Both the position numbers and the translations under genes were made by a program. Of a stretch of 40,667 bases of DNA, positions 24,396 through 32,233 are shown in pieces (position 1 is the stretch's first letter; every line of letters starts with the position of its first letter). A model generated the notes under the pieces. The model had not been told where the DNA came from. It was given only the letters and a program-made list of their open reading frames with translations, and did no database searches. Origin of the DNA: Pseudobutyrivibrio sp. (lineage in GTDB: Bacteria; Bacillota; Clostridia; Lachnospirales; Lachnospiraceae); assembly GCA_024684955.1 (NCBI GenBank), contig JAIKWH010000012.1, forward strand, positions 1 to 40,667, in the 5' to 3' direction.

Positions 24396-25604
24396 TTAGA
24401 AGATTCTACGAATAGCAAGAATCTTTTTGTAATTAACATTTGAGTATGTAATACCTGTCCTGCGGGTAGATGCGTGAAGTAACTGTCCATTACCTGCATA
24501 GATACCAACATGGCCTGAGTAACATACAATATCTCCAGGCTGCATTTCCTCATAAGATACACCATAACCAACACTGCGGTCAGCAGATGATGAATGTGGA
24601 AGGCTAACGCCAAATGCTGAGTAAACACTCATAACAAATCCTGAGCAGTCTGTACCATTTGTAAGAGATGTGCCGCCATATACATATGGGTTACCAACGA
24701 ACTGAGCACCATATGCAACTACCGAACTACCATCTGATCCAGAAGGTGCAGAATATGACTTATTTGATGCTGCTGCAGGAGCACTAGAAGAAGATGATGA
24801 AGCTGCCGCCTTTTTAGCCGCCTCTTTGGCTGCCTTTTTAGCTGCCTCTTCTTTTGCTATACGAGCCTCTTCTGCTTCCTTTGACTCAGCAACTGTAAAC
24901 TCTGTATGGATTGTAACGTAATCTGTGCTAACGTATCCGTCACCTGCATTACAGGTAACCTTTACCCAACCAGAATCAATATCCTCCTCATCTACAACTA
25001 CCAGGTCATCTCCCAGTGGCTGCAGATCGATGATATCGGCATCTGTAGTAGGCTCTTCTCTAACATAAAGAGTCTCGGTTGTGACAGTGGCAAATCTAGT
25101 AGATACCTCTTTTGCCAAATCCATGTTGTCTTGAACAACAAACTCGCTCTTTACATATCCTGTAACATCGCCAGATGTAATCTTGAGCCATGTGCCATCG
25201 CTGGCCTCAACTGTCTCAAGGACTGTGGCTGCTGAATTATCATAAAGTTTTCCAACGTAATCGCTGTCTGATGTAGCCTCTGCTCGGATGTAAACATAAT
25301 TGTCTACCTGGGCAATTGCAATATTCTCATACTCGCTGTCAGGTCCCACCGCTACTTCCTCGATAGCATTCTCTGCCAGCTGAGATTCTGCTGCAATAAG
25401 AGTTGCATCTTTTAATATATCATTGACGGCTAAGGAAACTCCGGCGTAGGTAGAAAACTGTGTAGCCTCGTTTTCTCCTGTGGTGCTAGAGATAGCACTT
25501 GCGCCTGCAGTAACTGAAGCAGCAGTACTGGTAAGAGATATACTGCCCACAACAGCCAGGGCTGCAATGGAGTAGCTGATAGCCATTTTCATATTTGTTG
25601 TCAT
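24396..25604 (-). CDS. Secreted NlpC/P60 cell wall hydrolase with SH3b domains
   Basis: This 402-residue exported protein has a signal peptide (about residues 1-30, KMAISYSIAALAVVGSISL) and two bacterial SH3 domains (about 96-157 and 169-232, with VYIRAEATSDSDYVGKL and LYVREEPTTDADIIDLQ). An Ala/Lys/Glu-rich linker (about 243-270) and a serine run follow, then a C-terminal C40 peptidase. Catalytic residues are Cys320 in GTDCSGFV, His365 in SGHVGIY and His377 in LLHAST. It should cleave peptidoglycan stem peptides (gamma-D-Glu-diamino acid bond) during growth or division. The gene stands alone with a consensus promoter, a WalR-type box and a strong terminator. Several ATG codons lie near the start; I kept the first. 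Confidence 0.93.
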   Translation of the reverse strand: MTTNMKMAISYSIAALAVVGSISLTSTAASVTAGASAISSTTGENEATQFSTYAGVSLAVNDILKDATLIAAESQLAENAIEEVAVGPDSEYENIAIAQVDNYVYIRAEATSDSDYVGKLYDNSAATVLETVEASDGTWLKITSGDVTGYVKSEFVVQDNMDLAKEVSTRFATVTTETLYVREEPTTDADIIDLQPLGDDLVVVDEEDIDSGWVKVTCNAGDGYVSTDYVTIHTEFTVAESKEAEEARIAKEEAAKKAAKEAAKKAAASSSSSSAPAAASNKSYSAPSGSDGSSVVAYGAQFVGNPYVYGGTSLTNGTDCSGFVMSVYSAFGVSLPHSSSADRSVGYGVSYEEMQPGDIVCYSGHVGIYAGNGQLLHASTRRTGITYSNVNYKKILAIRRIF

Positions 25605-25627
25605 TATTGTAATAAAACCTCCAAATT

Positions 25628-25644
25628 GTTACAAACTTGTTACA
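25628..25644 (-). promoter_or_regulatory. WalR (YycF) type binding box downstream of the hydrolase promoter
   Basis: The minus strand reads TGTAAC-AAGTT-TGTAAC, two exact half-sites with a 5-base spacer, matching the WalR consensus TGTWAH-N5-TGTWAH. It lies from about +4 to +20 relative to the predicted start. The controlled gene is a wall hydrolase, the classic target of WalRK. A position downstream of the -10 is more consistent with repression than activation. Confidence 0.7.
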
Positions 25645-25653
25645 ACTGAAGAC

Positions 25654-25682
25654 ATTATATTATGTAATCAGATATATGTCAA
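25654..25682 (-). promoter_or_regulatory. Perfect consensus promoter of the NlpC/P60 gene
   Basis: TTGACA (25677-25682) and TATAAT (25654-25659) are 17 bases apart on the minus strand, with no departure from the sigma-A consensus. The transcript would start near 25647. Confidence 0.88.
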
Positions 25683-25755
25683 GGTCGTAAAATCGGCAAA
25701 AAAGCCCTTTTAATATTTGTAACATTTTAGTTCTTGAAATGATGTCCCAAATGTC

Positions 25756-26667
25756 CTAGGCCTGAAAATACCTCTGGACAGAAGTCACAGCATTGGCTCC
25801 ATCCGCTGTGGCTGTGGTGATTTGGCGTAGCTGCTTTGTCCTAATATCCCCTGCGGCAAATATGCCAGGAATGCTGGTGACACAGGTCTCATCGGCAATG
25901 ATATAACCTCTTTCGTCAAGATTAGGCATGCCAGAGATAGAACCAGTATTAGGCACAGTACCTACAGCAACAAAGATTCCATCCACGGCAAGTATTGATT
26001 CCTCAGCTGTTTTTACATTGGAAATCCTAAGGGAATCCACAGACACCTGGCCTTTGATTTCTGATACTACAGAATCCATAACAAGCTCTATGTTTGGACA
26101 AGCCATCACCTCATCCGCTAGTACCTTTGTGCCCCTAAACTGGTCTCTGCGGTGGATCAGATAAACCTTTTTGCTGGCCCGGGCCAGATAGAGGGCATCC
26201 TCTAATGCCACGTCTCCGCCCCCTACAACTGCCACAGTCTTGTCCTTAAAAAAAGCGCCGTCGCAGGTTGCACAATAGGACACACCCATGCCTGAGAATT
26301 CTTCCTCCCCAGGGCATCCCAGTTTTTTGTTGCTGGCTCCAGTGGCAATTATCACTGCCCTGGCCTCATAGTTTTCTTTTTTGCTAAGTACTTCCTTGAC
26401 ATCACCATTGTCTACAATGGAAGACACCCTACCCTTGGCAAACTCTACCCCCAGCCTGTCACAGTGGTCTCTCATTTTCTTGCCCAGGTCTGCCCCGCTA
26501 ACGCCGGGTATACCAGGATAGTTGTCTATCTCATAGGTGTTGAGAATCTGGCCGCCGCTAATAGGACTGCTATCCAAAATCAGGACACTAAGGCCTGCTC
26601 TCTTGGCATAGATGCCTGCAGTAAGCCCTGCTGGTCCTGCTCCAATAATTAGCAAATCATAAATCAT
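25756..26667 (-). CDS. trxB: Thioredoxin reductase
   Basis: The enzyme reduces thioredoxin, usually with NADPH. The 303-residue flavoprotein has the FAD motif IIGAGPAGLTAGIYAKRAG (residues 7-25), the redox-active pair CATC (Cys132 and Cys135) in SYCATCDGAFF, the NADPH motif VAVVGGGDVALEDALYLA (about 145-162) and the C-terminal FAD segment IPGIFAAGDIRTKQLRQ (about 266-282). Length is normal. After the NADPH motif comes HRRDQFRGTK with basic residues suited to NADP binding. It follows ridA by 17 bases. No trxA is in the window. Confidence 0.95.
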   Translation of the reverse strand: MIYDLLIIGAGPAGLTAGIYAKRAGLSVLILDSSPISGGQILNTYEIDNYPGIPGVSGADLGKKMRDHCDRLGVEFAKGRVSSIVDNGDVKEVLSKKENYEARAVIIATGASNKKLGCPGEEEFSGMGVSYCATCDGAFFKDKTVAVVGGGDVALEDALYLARASKKVYLIHRRDQFRGTKVLADEVMACPNIELVMDSVVSEIKGQVSVDSLRISNVKTAEESILAVDGIFVAVGTVPNTGSISGMPNLDERGYIIADETCVTSIPGIFAAGDIRTKQLRQITTATADGANAVTSVQRYFQA

Positions 26668-26684
26668 AACCTGTCCTGCCTAAA

Positions 26685-27062
26685 TTATTTAATAGTTGCG
26701 ATTGCCTCTGCTTCCAACAATACGTCCTTTGGAATACGAGCAACCTCTATGCAAGATCTAGAGGGAAATGGCTCTGGAAAATATTTGGCATATACTTCGT
26801 TGATTGCAGCAAAATCATCCATATTCTTGATGAATACTGTAGTCTTGACAACATTTGCCATAGAAGAACCAGCCTCCTCTAAAAGGGCTGACATGCTCTT
26901 GAATACTCTGTCCGCCTGAGCAGCTGCACCCTCTGGAATAATACCAGTCTCTGGGTCCACAGGAATGATACCTGATGTGTAAACCATATCATTAACTACA
27001 ATAGCCTGAGAATATGGTCCAATTGCTGCTGGTGCCTGGTTCGTAGATATTACTTTTTTCAT
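26685..27062 (-). CDS. ridA: RidA family reactive enamine/imine deaminase
   Basis: RidA hydrolyses 2-aminoacrylate and related reactive intermediates released by PLP enzymes. The 125-residue protein shows the N-terminal AIGPYSQAIVVNDMVYTSG segment (about residues 13-31), MVKTTVFIKNMDDFA-like strand (about 65-79), and PFPSRSCIEVARIP (about 98-111) with the conserved arginine that binds the carboxylate of the substrate, followed by LLEAEAIA. Length is typical. It lies in an operon with cvfB-like, thioesterase and trxB genes. Confidence 0.95.
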   Translation of the reverse strand: MKKVISTNQAPAAIGPYSQAIVVNDMVYTSGIIPVDPETGIIPEGAAAQADRVFKSMSALLEEAGSSMANVVKTTVFIKNMDDFAAINEVYAKYFPEPFPSRSCIEVARIPKDVLLEAEAIATIK

Positions 27063-27089
27063 GATATTACCTCCCTTTGTGTGTATGAT

Positions 27090-27914
27090 TTAAATCCTGC
27101 GGATTTTTCCGTCCTCTAGAGAAATCAGTCTCTCCTTGTACAGGCGACCTACCGCTCTTTTAAATGCCGCCTTGCTCAGTCCTGTCTCTCTTTTAATAAC
27201 CTCAGGGTTGGCCTTTTCTGTAAAAGGGAGAACCCCGGCGTAACTGTCGATCAAGTCTAGGAGGGCCTGGGCATCCTCATCTATCTGTACATATGCCTTG
27301 TCCCTGATAGTAACATCGACTTTGCCATCCTCTTTGATGCCGGTGACCCTGACCATAATCACATCGCCAATTCTGTACTTGCTCACATCCTCATGGCGAG
27401 GAATCATAGCAGAATATTTGTCATCCAGGGCTACGAAGGTGCCAAAGTCATGGCCAAACTCGTAAATTCTGGCTGAGACCTCATCCCCTACTGCATATGG
27501 GGGATTTTTAGATAAGAGGTCATATATATGTTTCATAGAGGCACATAGCCTCTGGCTTTTGTCTATGTATAATCTAACGAGAATCTCGTCGCCCTCAACA
27601 GGCTTTCTCGTCATCTCCTTGAAAGGTAAGAAAAGGTCTTTTTCCAATCCCCAGTCTAAGAATGCTCCCACCTTATTAATCTGGCTAACAGTGAGAGGAG
27701 CGTACTGACCCATAATCAGTTTTGGCTGGTTGACTGTGGCAATAAGCCTATCATCGGAATCTTTGTAGATAAAAACCTTTATCCTATCGCCAATAGCAAT
27801 ATTTTCAGGCACCTGCTTTTTAGGAAGTAGGACCCTCTCCTTGCCATCTGTGAGATAGAGGCCAAAATCCACCTTTTTCTCCGCCTTTAATTCTTGTATT
27901 TCACCTAATTTCAT
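27090..27914 (-). CDS. CvfB-like S1 domain RNA-binding protein
   Basis: This 274-residue protein resembles CvfB of staphylococci, a regulator of virulence and RNA stability. It contains consecutive S1-like beta domains (residues 1-60; 70-135 with QINKVGAFLDWGLEKDLFLP; 140-210 with RIYEFGHDFGTFVALDDKYS) and a C-terminal winged helix (about 218-274, ETGLSKAAFKRAVGRLYKER). That four-domain order is the family layout. The start overlaps the stop of the upstream thioesterase gene by four bases. Its role in this organism is unknown. Confidence 0.9.
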   Translation of the reverse strand: MKLGEIQELKAEKKVDFGLYLTDGKERVLLPKKQVPENIAIGDRIKVFIYKDSDDRLIATVNQPKLIMGQYAPLTVSQINKVGAFLDWGLEKDLFLPFKEMTRKPVEGDEILVRLYIDKSQRLCASMKHIYDLLSKNPPYAVGDEVSARIYEFGHDFGTFVALDDKYSAMIPRHEDVSKYRIGDVIMVRVTGIKEDGKVDVTIRDKAYVQIDEDAQALLDLIDSYAGVLPFTEKANPEVIKRETGLSKAAFKRAVGRLYKERLISLEDGKIRRI

Positions 27915-28612
27915 TCTTTGTACTCCACTATGGTATAAACCTGATCATCCTTCATTAGGATAACCCGATAACCTGTCTCTAATTCTACCAAATATACCTG
28001 TAAGGTATCAAATAGTAATGCTGCCTTTTTGTAGTTAACATGTATTGTGTTGAAATTCTCCACCGGGAGAAATTTCCTGGTCACATCAATATAGTAAGAA
28101 TTATTCATGTGACTGTTTGTATCTATATGATTTTGGGTAACAGTAAATTCTCCGACTAATTTTCCATCTCCTGAGTATGAAAGTTTTGCCCTGTCAAAAT
28201 TAAATTCAGGCAAGTTTTCATCCAAAGGATATGCATTTACAATCTCATCTGTAAGACGGGATGGCTTTAATTTTTCCAGATTCATAAGGACCCACAGAGA
28301 ATCTGCATAAACTAGAACCTCCCCATCCATGGTCTCCAGAGAATACATACGTCTAGCCATCATACCTCTCACCTGGTATGGCCAGGTCTTAACCAAAATC
28401 TTTTCGCTGTAGCGAGGCATTCTATTGATATGAATCTCATATGTGGTAACGAACCAGCCAAGAGAAAGCGGGGCCAGGTAATATACCCCAACATTTTCAT
28501 CATCAGAGTGAAAACAAGAGCAGTTTTGCATGTAGTTAACTAAATCAAAATAGGTAAGATTTAGATTGTTGTCTACCTGGCTGTAGGAAACACGGCTGTC
28601 GTATGAATACAT
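27911..28612 (-). CDS. Acyl-ACP thioesterase
   Basis: This 233-residue protein belongs to the bacterial FatA-like acyl-ACP thioesterases (PF01643), with two hot-dog folds. The N-terminal one begins SRVSYSQVDNNLNLTYFDL (about residues 6-24). The motif GWFVTTYEIHINRMPRYSE (about 52-70) is characteristic. The second domain carries HIDTNSHMNNSYYIDV (about 158-173), with the catalytic Asn and His in NHIDTNSHMNN. It releases fatty acids from acyl carrier protein, possibly adjusting chain length or providing free fatty acids. AGGAGG lies before the ATG. First in the operon with cvfB, ridA and trxB. Confidence 0.92.
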   Translation of the reverse strand: MYSYDSRVSYSQVDNNLNLTYFDLVNYMQNCSCFHSDDENVGVYYLAPLSLGWFVTTYEIHINRMPRYSEKILVKTWPYQVRGMMARRMYSLETMDGEVLVYADSLWVLMNLEKLKPSRLTDEIVNAYPLDENLPEFNFDRAKLSYSGDGKLVGEFTVTQNHIDTNSHMNNSYYIDVTRKFLPVENFNTIHVNYKKAALLFDTLQVYLVELETGYRVILMKDDQVYTIVEYKE

Positions 28613-28649
28613 AATATTACCCTCCTAAAATCAAGAACCCAATATATAG

Positions 28650-28679
28650 AAAAAAGACCTAAGCTTCTGCTTAGGTCTT
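28650..28679 (-). terminator. Terminator of tRNA-Gln
   Basis: A perfect 11-bp stem, AAGACCTAAGC with GCTTAGGTCTT, encloses AGAA on the minus strand and is followed by a T-run, three bases after the tRNA end. Confidence 0.9.
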
Positions 28680-28681
28680 AG

Positions 28682-28753
28682 CTGGCCCACAAGGATTCGA
28701 ACCTTGAAATGACGGAGTCAGAGTCCGTTGCCTTACCATTTGGCGATGGGCCA
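28682..28753 (-). tRNA. tRNA-Gln (anticodon CUG)
   Basis: The minus strand folds as a class I tRNA. The acceptor TGGCCCA pairs with TGGGCCA. The anticodon arm ACGGA-CTCTGAC-TCCGT carries anticodon CTG, and the T-arm is CAAGGTTCGAATCCTTG. The discriminator is G, as expected for glutamine, and CCA is not encoded. It reads CAG codons; a UUG isoacceptor must exist elsewhere. Confidence 0.95.
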
Positions 28754-28784
28754 ATGTTTATGCTTTATCGCGTCAACGAATGCT

Positions 28785-28813
28785 ATTATAAAGGATAGAT
28801 TTTAAATGTGCAA
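28785..28813 (-). promoter_or_regulatory. Promoter of tRNA-Gln
   Basis: TTGCAC (28808-28813) and TATAAT (28785-28790) are 17 bases apart on the minus strand, about 30 bases upstream of the tRNA 5' end. Confidence 0.8.
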
Positions 28814-28821
28814 GTCCTTTT

Positions 28822-29475
28822 TTAAAATTTTATTAATTCATTTCCATCGAAAGCATATTTGATAGGATCAGACCAGACAAGCCCTGCCTTTCCGGCGGTT
28901 TTGTCAGCTATGGCAACCTCGATTTCTCCCATTGATTCTGCAGGAACTGCTGTAAAAATGTGGACATCAGCCCCAAATTCTGTATTCAAAATTGCAAAGC
29001 CCCTTTCCCTTAAAAGGTATTCTATTTTGGCGTAGCCATTGTAGTCTGTGGAGATATCTCCTATGGCCCCCTCCACAGGCTCCAAAATGGTGCTTTGCTT
29101 TAGGCCCTCTATTACTGCACCCTGATAGGCCCTTACCAATCCACCGGTACCCAGGAGGACTCCTCCAAAATATCTTGTAACCACCACCAGGCAATTGTGG
29201 ATATTTTCTTTTAGGAGCACATCCAGCATGGGGCGGCCTGCAGTCTGGGCCGGCTCTCCATCGTCATTGCACCTGCTAATCTCGTTGTTGTCTCCGATTA
29301 CAAATGCTGAGCAATTATGTCTAGCATCCCAATATTCCTTTTTTATCCTATTGATGTGGTCTACAGCCTCCTCCTCAGAATTGACTGGGAACAGGTGGGC
29401 GATGAAACGGGATTTCTTTTCTACCAATTCTCCCTGGCCACCCTTATATAAAATTCTGTAATTTTTATCTGCCAT
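28822..29475 (-). CDS. YigZ/IMPACT family protein
   Basis: This 217-residue protein has the UPF0029 domain first, with EKKSRFIAHLFPVNSEEEA (about residues 20-38), the conserved YWDARHNCSAFVIG (about 48-61), DDGEPAQTAGRPMLDVL (about 71-87) and VTRYFGGVLLGTGGLVRAY (about 99-117). A C-terminal DUF1949 ferredoxin-like domain follows (about 135-210). The family is linked to translation control in eukaryotes (IMPACT) but has no settled bacterial function. I start at ATG 29475 behind GCAGGT; a TTG 21 bases upstream is less likely. It is divergent from the PBP gene. Confidence 0.9.
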   Translation of the reverse strand: MADKNYRILYKGGQGELVEKKSRFIAHLFPVNSEEEAVDHINRIKKEYWDARHNCSAFVIGDNNEISRCNDDGEPAQTAGRPMLDVLLKENIHNCLVVVTRYFGGVLLGTGGLVRAYQGAVIEGLKQSTILEPVEGAIGDISTDYNGYAKIEYLLRERGFAILNTEFGADVHIFTAVPAESMGEIEVAIADKTAGKAGLVWSDPIKYAFDGNELIKF

Positions 29476-29521
29476 AAATACCTGCAATATTTTCAATATT
29501 AATTATTAACATTTTTCAGCC

Positions 29522-29553
29522 CTTATAATAAGAAGACTTTTGTTTATTATAAG
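29522..29553. repeat. Inverted repeat in the yigZ-PBP divergent spacer
   Basis: CTTATAATAA (29522-29531) and TTATTATAAG (29544-29553) are exact reverse complements separated by 12 bases. The right arm overlaps the proposed -35 region of the PBP promoter, so it may be an operator acting on one or both divergent genes. Confidence 0.5.
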
Positions 29554-29571
29554 TGATTATTTTGATATAAT
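29543..29571 (+). promoter_or_regulatory. Promoter of the class A PBP gene
   Basis: TTTATT (29543-29548) and a perfect TATAAT (29566-29571) are 17 bases apart. The start codon lies 25 bases downstream of the -10 box, so the 5' leader is very short (about 18 bases) and consists mostly of the ribosome site GGAGG. Confidence 0.6.
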
Positions 29572-29595
29572 GAAGTCTGTATTTTGGAGGTACAT

Positions 29596-32166
29596 ATGAA
29601 TTACGGAAAAGAAAATGCGGCTAAGCAGGCTGCCCAGTTGACGAGACGCTCCAAAAAAAAGCGTCATGCCACAGGTCTGGCTCTCATCAGAGTTTTTCTG
29701 ATTTGTATCCTTTCTGTGGTACTGGCCACCGGCATTACTGCTTACCTCTATGCACAAAAACTTATAGACCAATTGCCAGATGTATCCACAATAGACATTT
29801 CCCCTACAGGATATATGTCTACAGTATATGATTCTGATGGACACGAAATAGAGACCCTGGCCTCATCTGGCGCCAATAGGACCTACGTAAAGCTCAAGGC
29901 AATACCTGAGGATCTGCAACATGCCTTTGTTGCCATTGAGGATGAGCGCTTTTATGAGCACAACGGTATTGATGTGCAGGGTATTATCCGTGCTGCTGTC
30001 CAGGGCGTAGCCAATGGTTTTGACTTCTCCCAGGGTGCATCTACCATTACACAGCAGTTGTTAAAAAACAACTACTTTACAACATGGACATCCGAGCACA
30101 CCTTTATGGATTCCCTAAATCGTAAGATTCAGGAGCAATACCTGGCGGTTCAATTGGAAAAAATCACAGAAAAAGAGGTTATCTTAGAGAATTATCTCAA
30201 CTCAATCAACCTGGGTCAAAATACCCTAGGAGTTGAGGCTGCGGCTGAGAGATACTTTAACAAGTCTGTTACAGACCTGTCCCTTTCAGAATCTGCTGTA
30301 ATCGCTGCTATTACCCAAAACCCATCTAGGTTTAACCCAATCACCCATCCAGATGATAATAGCAAGCGACGTAAAAAAGTCTTGGACAACATGTTAGAGC
30401 AGGGCTACATCAAGCAGGCACAATACGACGAGGCCATGGATGATGATGTTTATGATAGGATTGCAGTCCTCAACACAGAGCTGACATCATCCTCTACATC
30501 TTATTTTGTAGACGCTCTTACTGACCAGGTCATCGACGACCTACAAAATAAAAATGGGCTCTCTGAGACAGAGGCTTACTCACTGCTTTACTCAGGTGGC
30601 CTTTCAATCTACTCTACTCAGGATTCTGCTATACAAAAGATTGTTGAGGACGAGATTAACAACACTGACAACTATGCGGGAAATGAAAAGATTTCCTTCT
30701 CATACAGGCTGACTCTTGCCAAGCCAGACGGAAGCACAGCAAACTACTCAGATGTTACAATGCTTTCCTACTACCAGGCCAGCAACAAAAACTACAACCT
30801 GGAATTTGACACAGAGGAAGACGCCGCTGCTGCCATTGAAGAATACAAGGCCGCAATTATGGAAGAGGGGGACACCATAGAGGGCGAGACAGTTACCTAC
30901 ACCCTTCAGCCTCAGGCTGCTATGACAATTATGGACCACTCAACTGGTCAGGTGGTTGCCCTGGTTGGTGGACGAGGTGACAAAAAAGCTGCCAAGACTC
31001 TTAACAGAGCCACAGGCATTACCCGTCAGCCTGGTTCTACTTTCAAGATCATAGGTTGTTATGCTGCCGCTCTTGATGCAGGCGGTATGACCCTGGCATC
31101 AGTAGAAAATGACATGCCAACCACCTATGCTGATGGCACCCCACTTAAAAACTATGATGACAAATACAGGGGATTCACCAATATCCGTACTGCAATAACT
31201 AATTCTATAAATGTTGTTACAGTAGAAGTTATGCAGGACATGGGCACAAGCCTTGGTTTCCAATATGCCAAAAATCTTGGTATCACCACTTTGACAGACG
31301 GTGATAACAATGCTTCCCTTGCCCTGGGTGGTATTACAAATGGTGTCACCAATTTGGACCTAACCACCGCTTATTCAACTATCGCAAACCATGGTCAGTA
31401 CAACGAGCCAATCTTCTACACCACAGTTGTTGACCATCAAGGAAATATAATCTTAGACAACAGAGAAAACTCATCTAAGATGGTTTTGAAAGAAACCACA
31501 GCATGGCTACTCACCAATGCCATGCTGGATGTTATGACAAAAGGTACTGGTGTCAAAGCTAACTTTGAGGGAATGGCTGTGGCTGGTAAATCAGGTACCA
31601 CCACCAAAAACCGCGACACCGTTTTTGCAGGATTTACGCCATATTACACAGGTGTTATCTGGGGCGGTTATGATGACAATACCCCACAGAGTTACACCAC
31701 CTACTCCAAGGTAATTTGGAAGGCTGTTATGTCAAGGATTCACCAGGGTCTTGCCTACAAAGACTTTACAAGACCTGAGGGTATTGTAGAGGTCCAGGTT
31801 TGTGCAAAATCTGGTAAGTTGGCTGCTCCTGGTATCTGTGAGCATGACCCTAGGGGTTCTCAGGTTTACACAGAATACTTTGAGGAGGGAACAGAGCCTA
31901 CAGAATACTGTGATGTTCACTACGCTGGTACAGTATGTACCCAGAGCCACATGTTTGCCACATCAGGCTGTCCTTATCTCTCAGGAGTATTTATAGTAGG
32001 CGGTGCTGTTGGCACAGAGGACGAGCCATTCTCGGTTGATGCTGCCACCTTTGGACAGTATTGCCCACTACATGGTGGTGAGCCTATGCCAAACTCAGGC
32101 CTGATAGGAAATGGCACCTCATCAGTTCCAGACCCAAATGCCGGACAGGGGGCCGAGGGGCCTTAA
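29596..32166 (+). CDS. Class A penicillin-binding protein (transglycosylase/transpeptidase)
   Basis: This 856-residue bifunctional enzyme polymerises and crosslinks peptidoglycan. It has a basic cytoplasmic N-terminus (RRSKKKRH), one membrane segment (about residues 27-50), and a GT51 domain with EDERFYEHNGID (about 113-124), QGASTITQQLLKN (about 145-157) and KKVLDNMLEQGYI. The transpeptidase domain carries the serine motif GSTFK, the second motif SIN in TNSINVV, and KSGTT in VAGKSGTTTKN. The C-terminal 100 residues are unusually rich in Cys and His (VCAKSGKLAAPGICEHD, EYCDVHYAG, YCPLHGG), a feature of several clostridial PBP1 homologues. The start is the ATG at 29596 with GGAGG five bases before; a TTG 12 bases earlier overlaps that site. 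Confidence 0.95.
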   Translation: MNYGKENAAKQAAQLTRRSKKKRHATGLALIRVFLICILSVVLATGITAYLYAQKLIDQLPDVSTIDISPTGYMSTVYDSDGHEIETLASSGANRTYVKLKAIPEDLQHAFVAIEDERFYEHNGIDVQGIIRAAVQGVANGFDFSQGASTITQQLLKNNYFTTWTSEHTFMDSLNRKIQEQYLAVQLEKITEKEVILENYLNSINLGQNTLGVEAAAERYFNKSVTDLSLSESAVIAAITQNPSRFNPITHPDDNSKRRKKVLDNMLEQGYIKQAQYDEAMDDDVYDRIAVLNTELTSSSTSYFVDALTDQVIDDLQNKNGLSETEAYSLLYSGGLSIYSTQDSAIQKIVEDEINNTDNYAGNEKISFSYRLTLAKPDGSTANYSDVTMLSYYQASNKNYNLEFDTEEDAAAAIEEYKAAIMEEGDTIEGETVTYTLQPQAAMTIMDHSTGQVVALVGGRGDKKAAKTLNRATGITRQPGSTFKIIGCYAAALDAGGMTLASVENDMPTTYADGTPLKNYDDKYRGFTNIRTAITNSINVVTVEVMQDMGTSLGFQYAKNLGITTLTDGDNNASLALGGITNGVTNLDLTTAYSTIANHGQYNEPIFYTTVVDHQGNIILDNRENSSKMVLKETTAWLLTNAMLDVMTKGTGVKANFEGMAVAGKSGTTTKNRDTVFAGFTPYYTGVIWGGYDDNTPQSYTTYSKVIWKAVMSRIHQGLAYKDFTRPEGIVEVQVCAKSGKLAAPGICEHDPRGSQVYTEYFEEGTEPTEYCDVHYAGTVCTQSHMFATSGCPYLSGVFIVGGAVGTEDEPFSVDAATFGQYCPLHGGEPMPNSGLIGNGTSSVPDPNAGQGAEGP

Positions 32167-32194
32167 TAAATCCTTTAATAATATTCAAATCAAA

Positions 32195-32227
32195 AAAGAC
32201 TGTGGAATCTCCACAGTCTTTCTTTTT
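32195..32227. terminator. Bidirectional terminator between the PBP and glutamine synthetase genes
   Basis: AAAGACTGTGGA and TCCACAGTCTTT form a 12-bp stem with an ATC loop. T-rich tails lie on both sides, so it serves the convergent PBP (plus) and glutamine synthetase (minus) transcripts. Confidence 0.9.
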
Positions 32228-32233
32228 GTCTAT

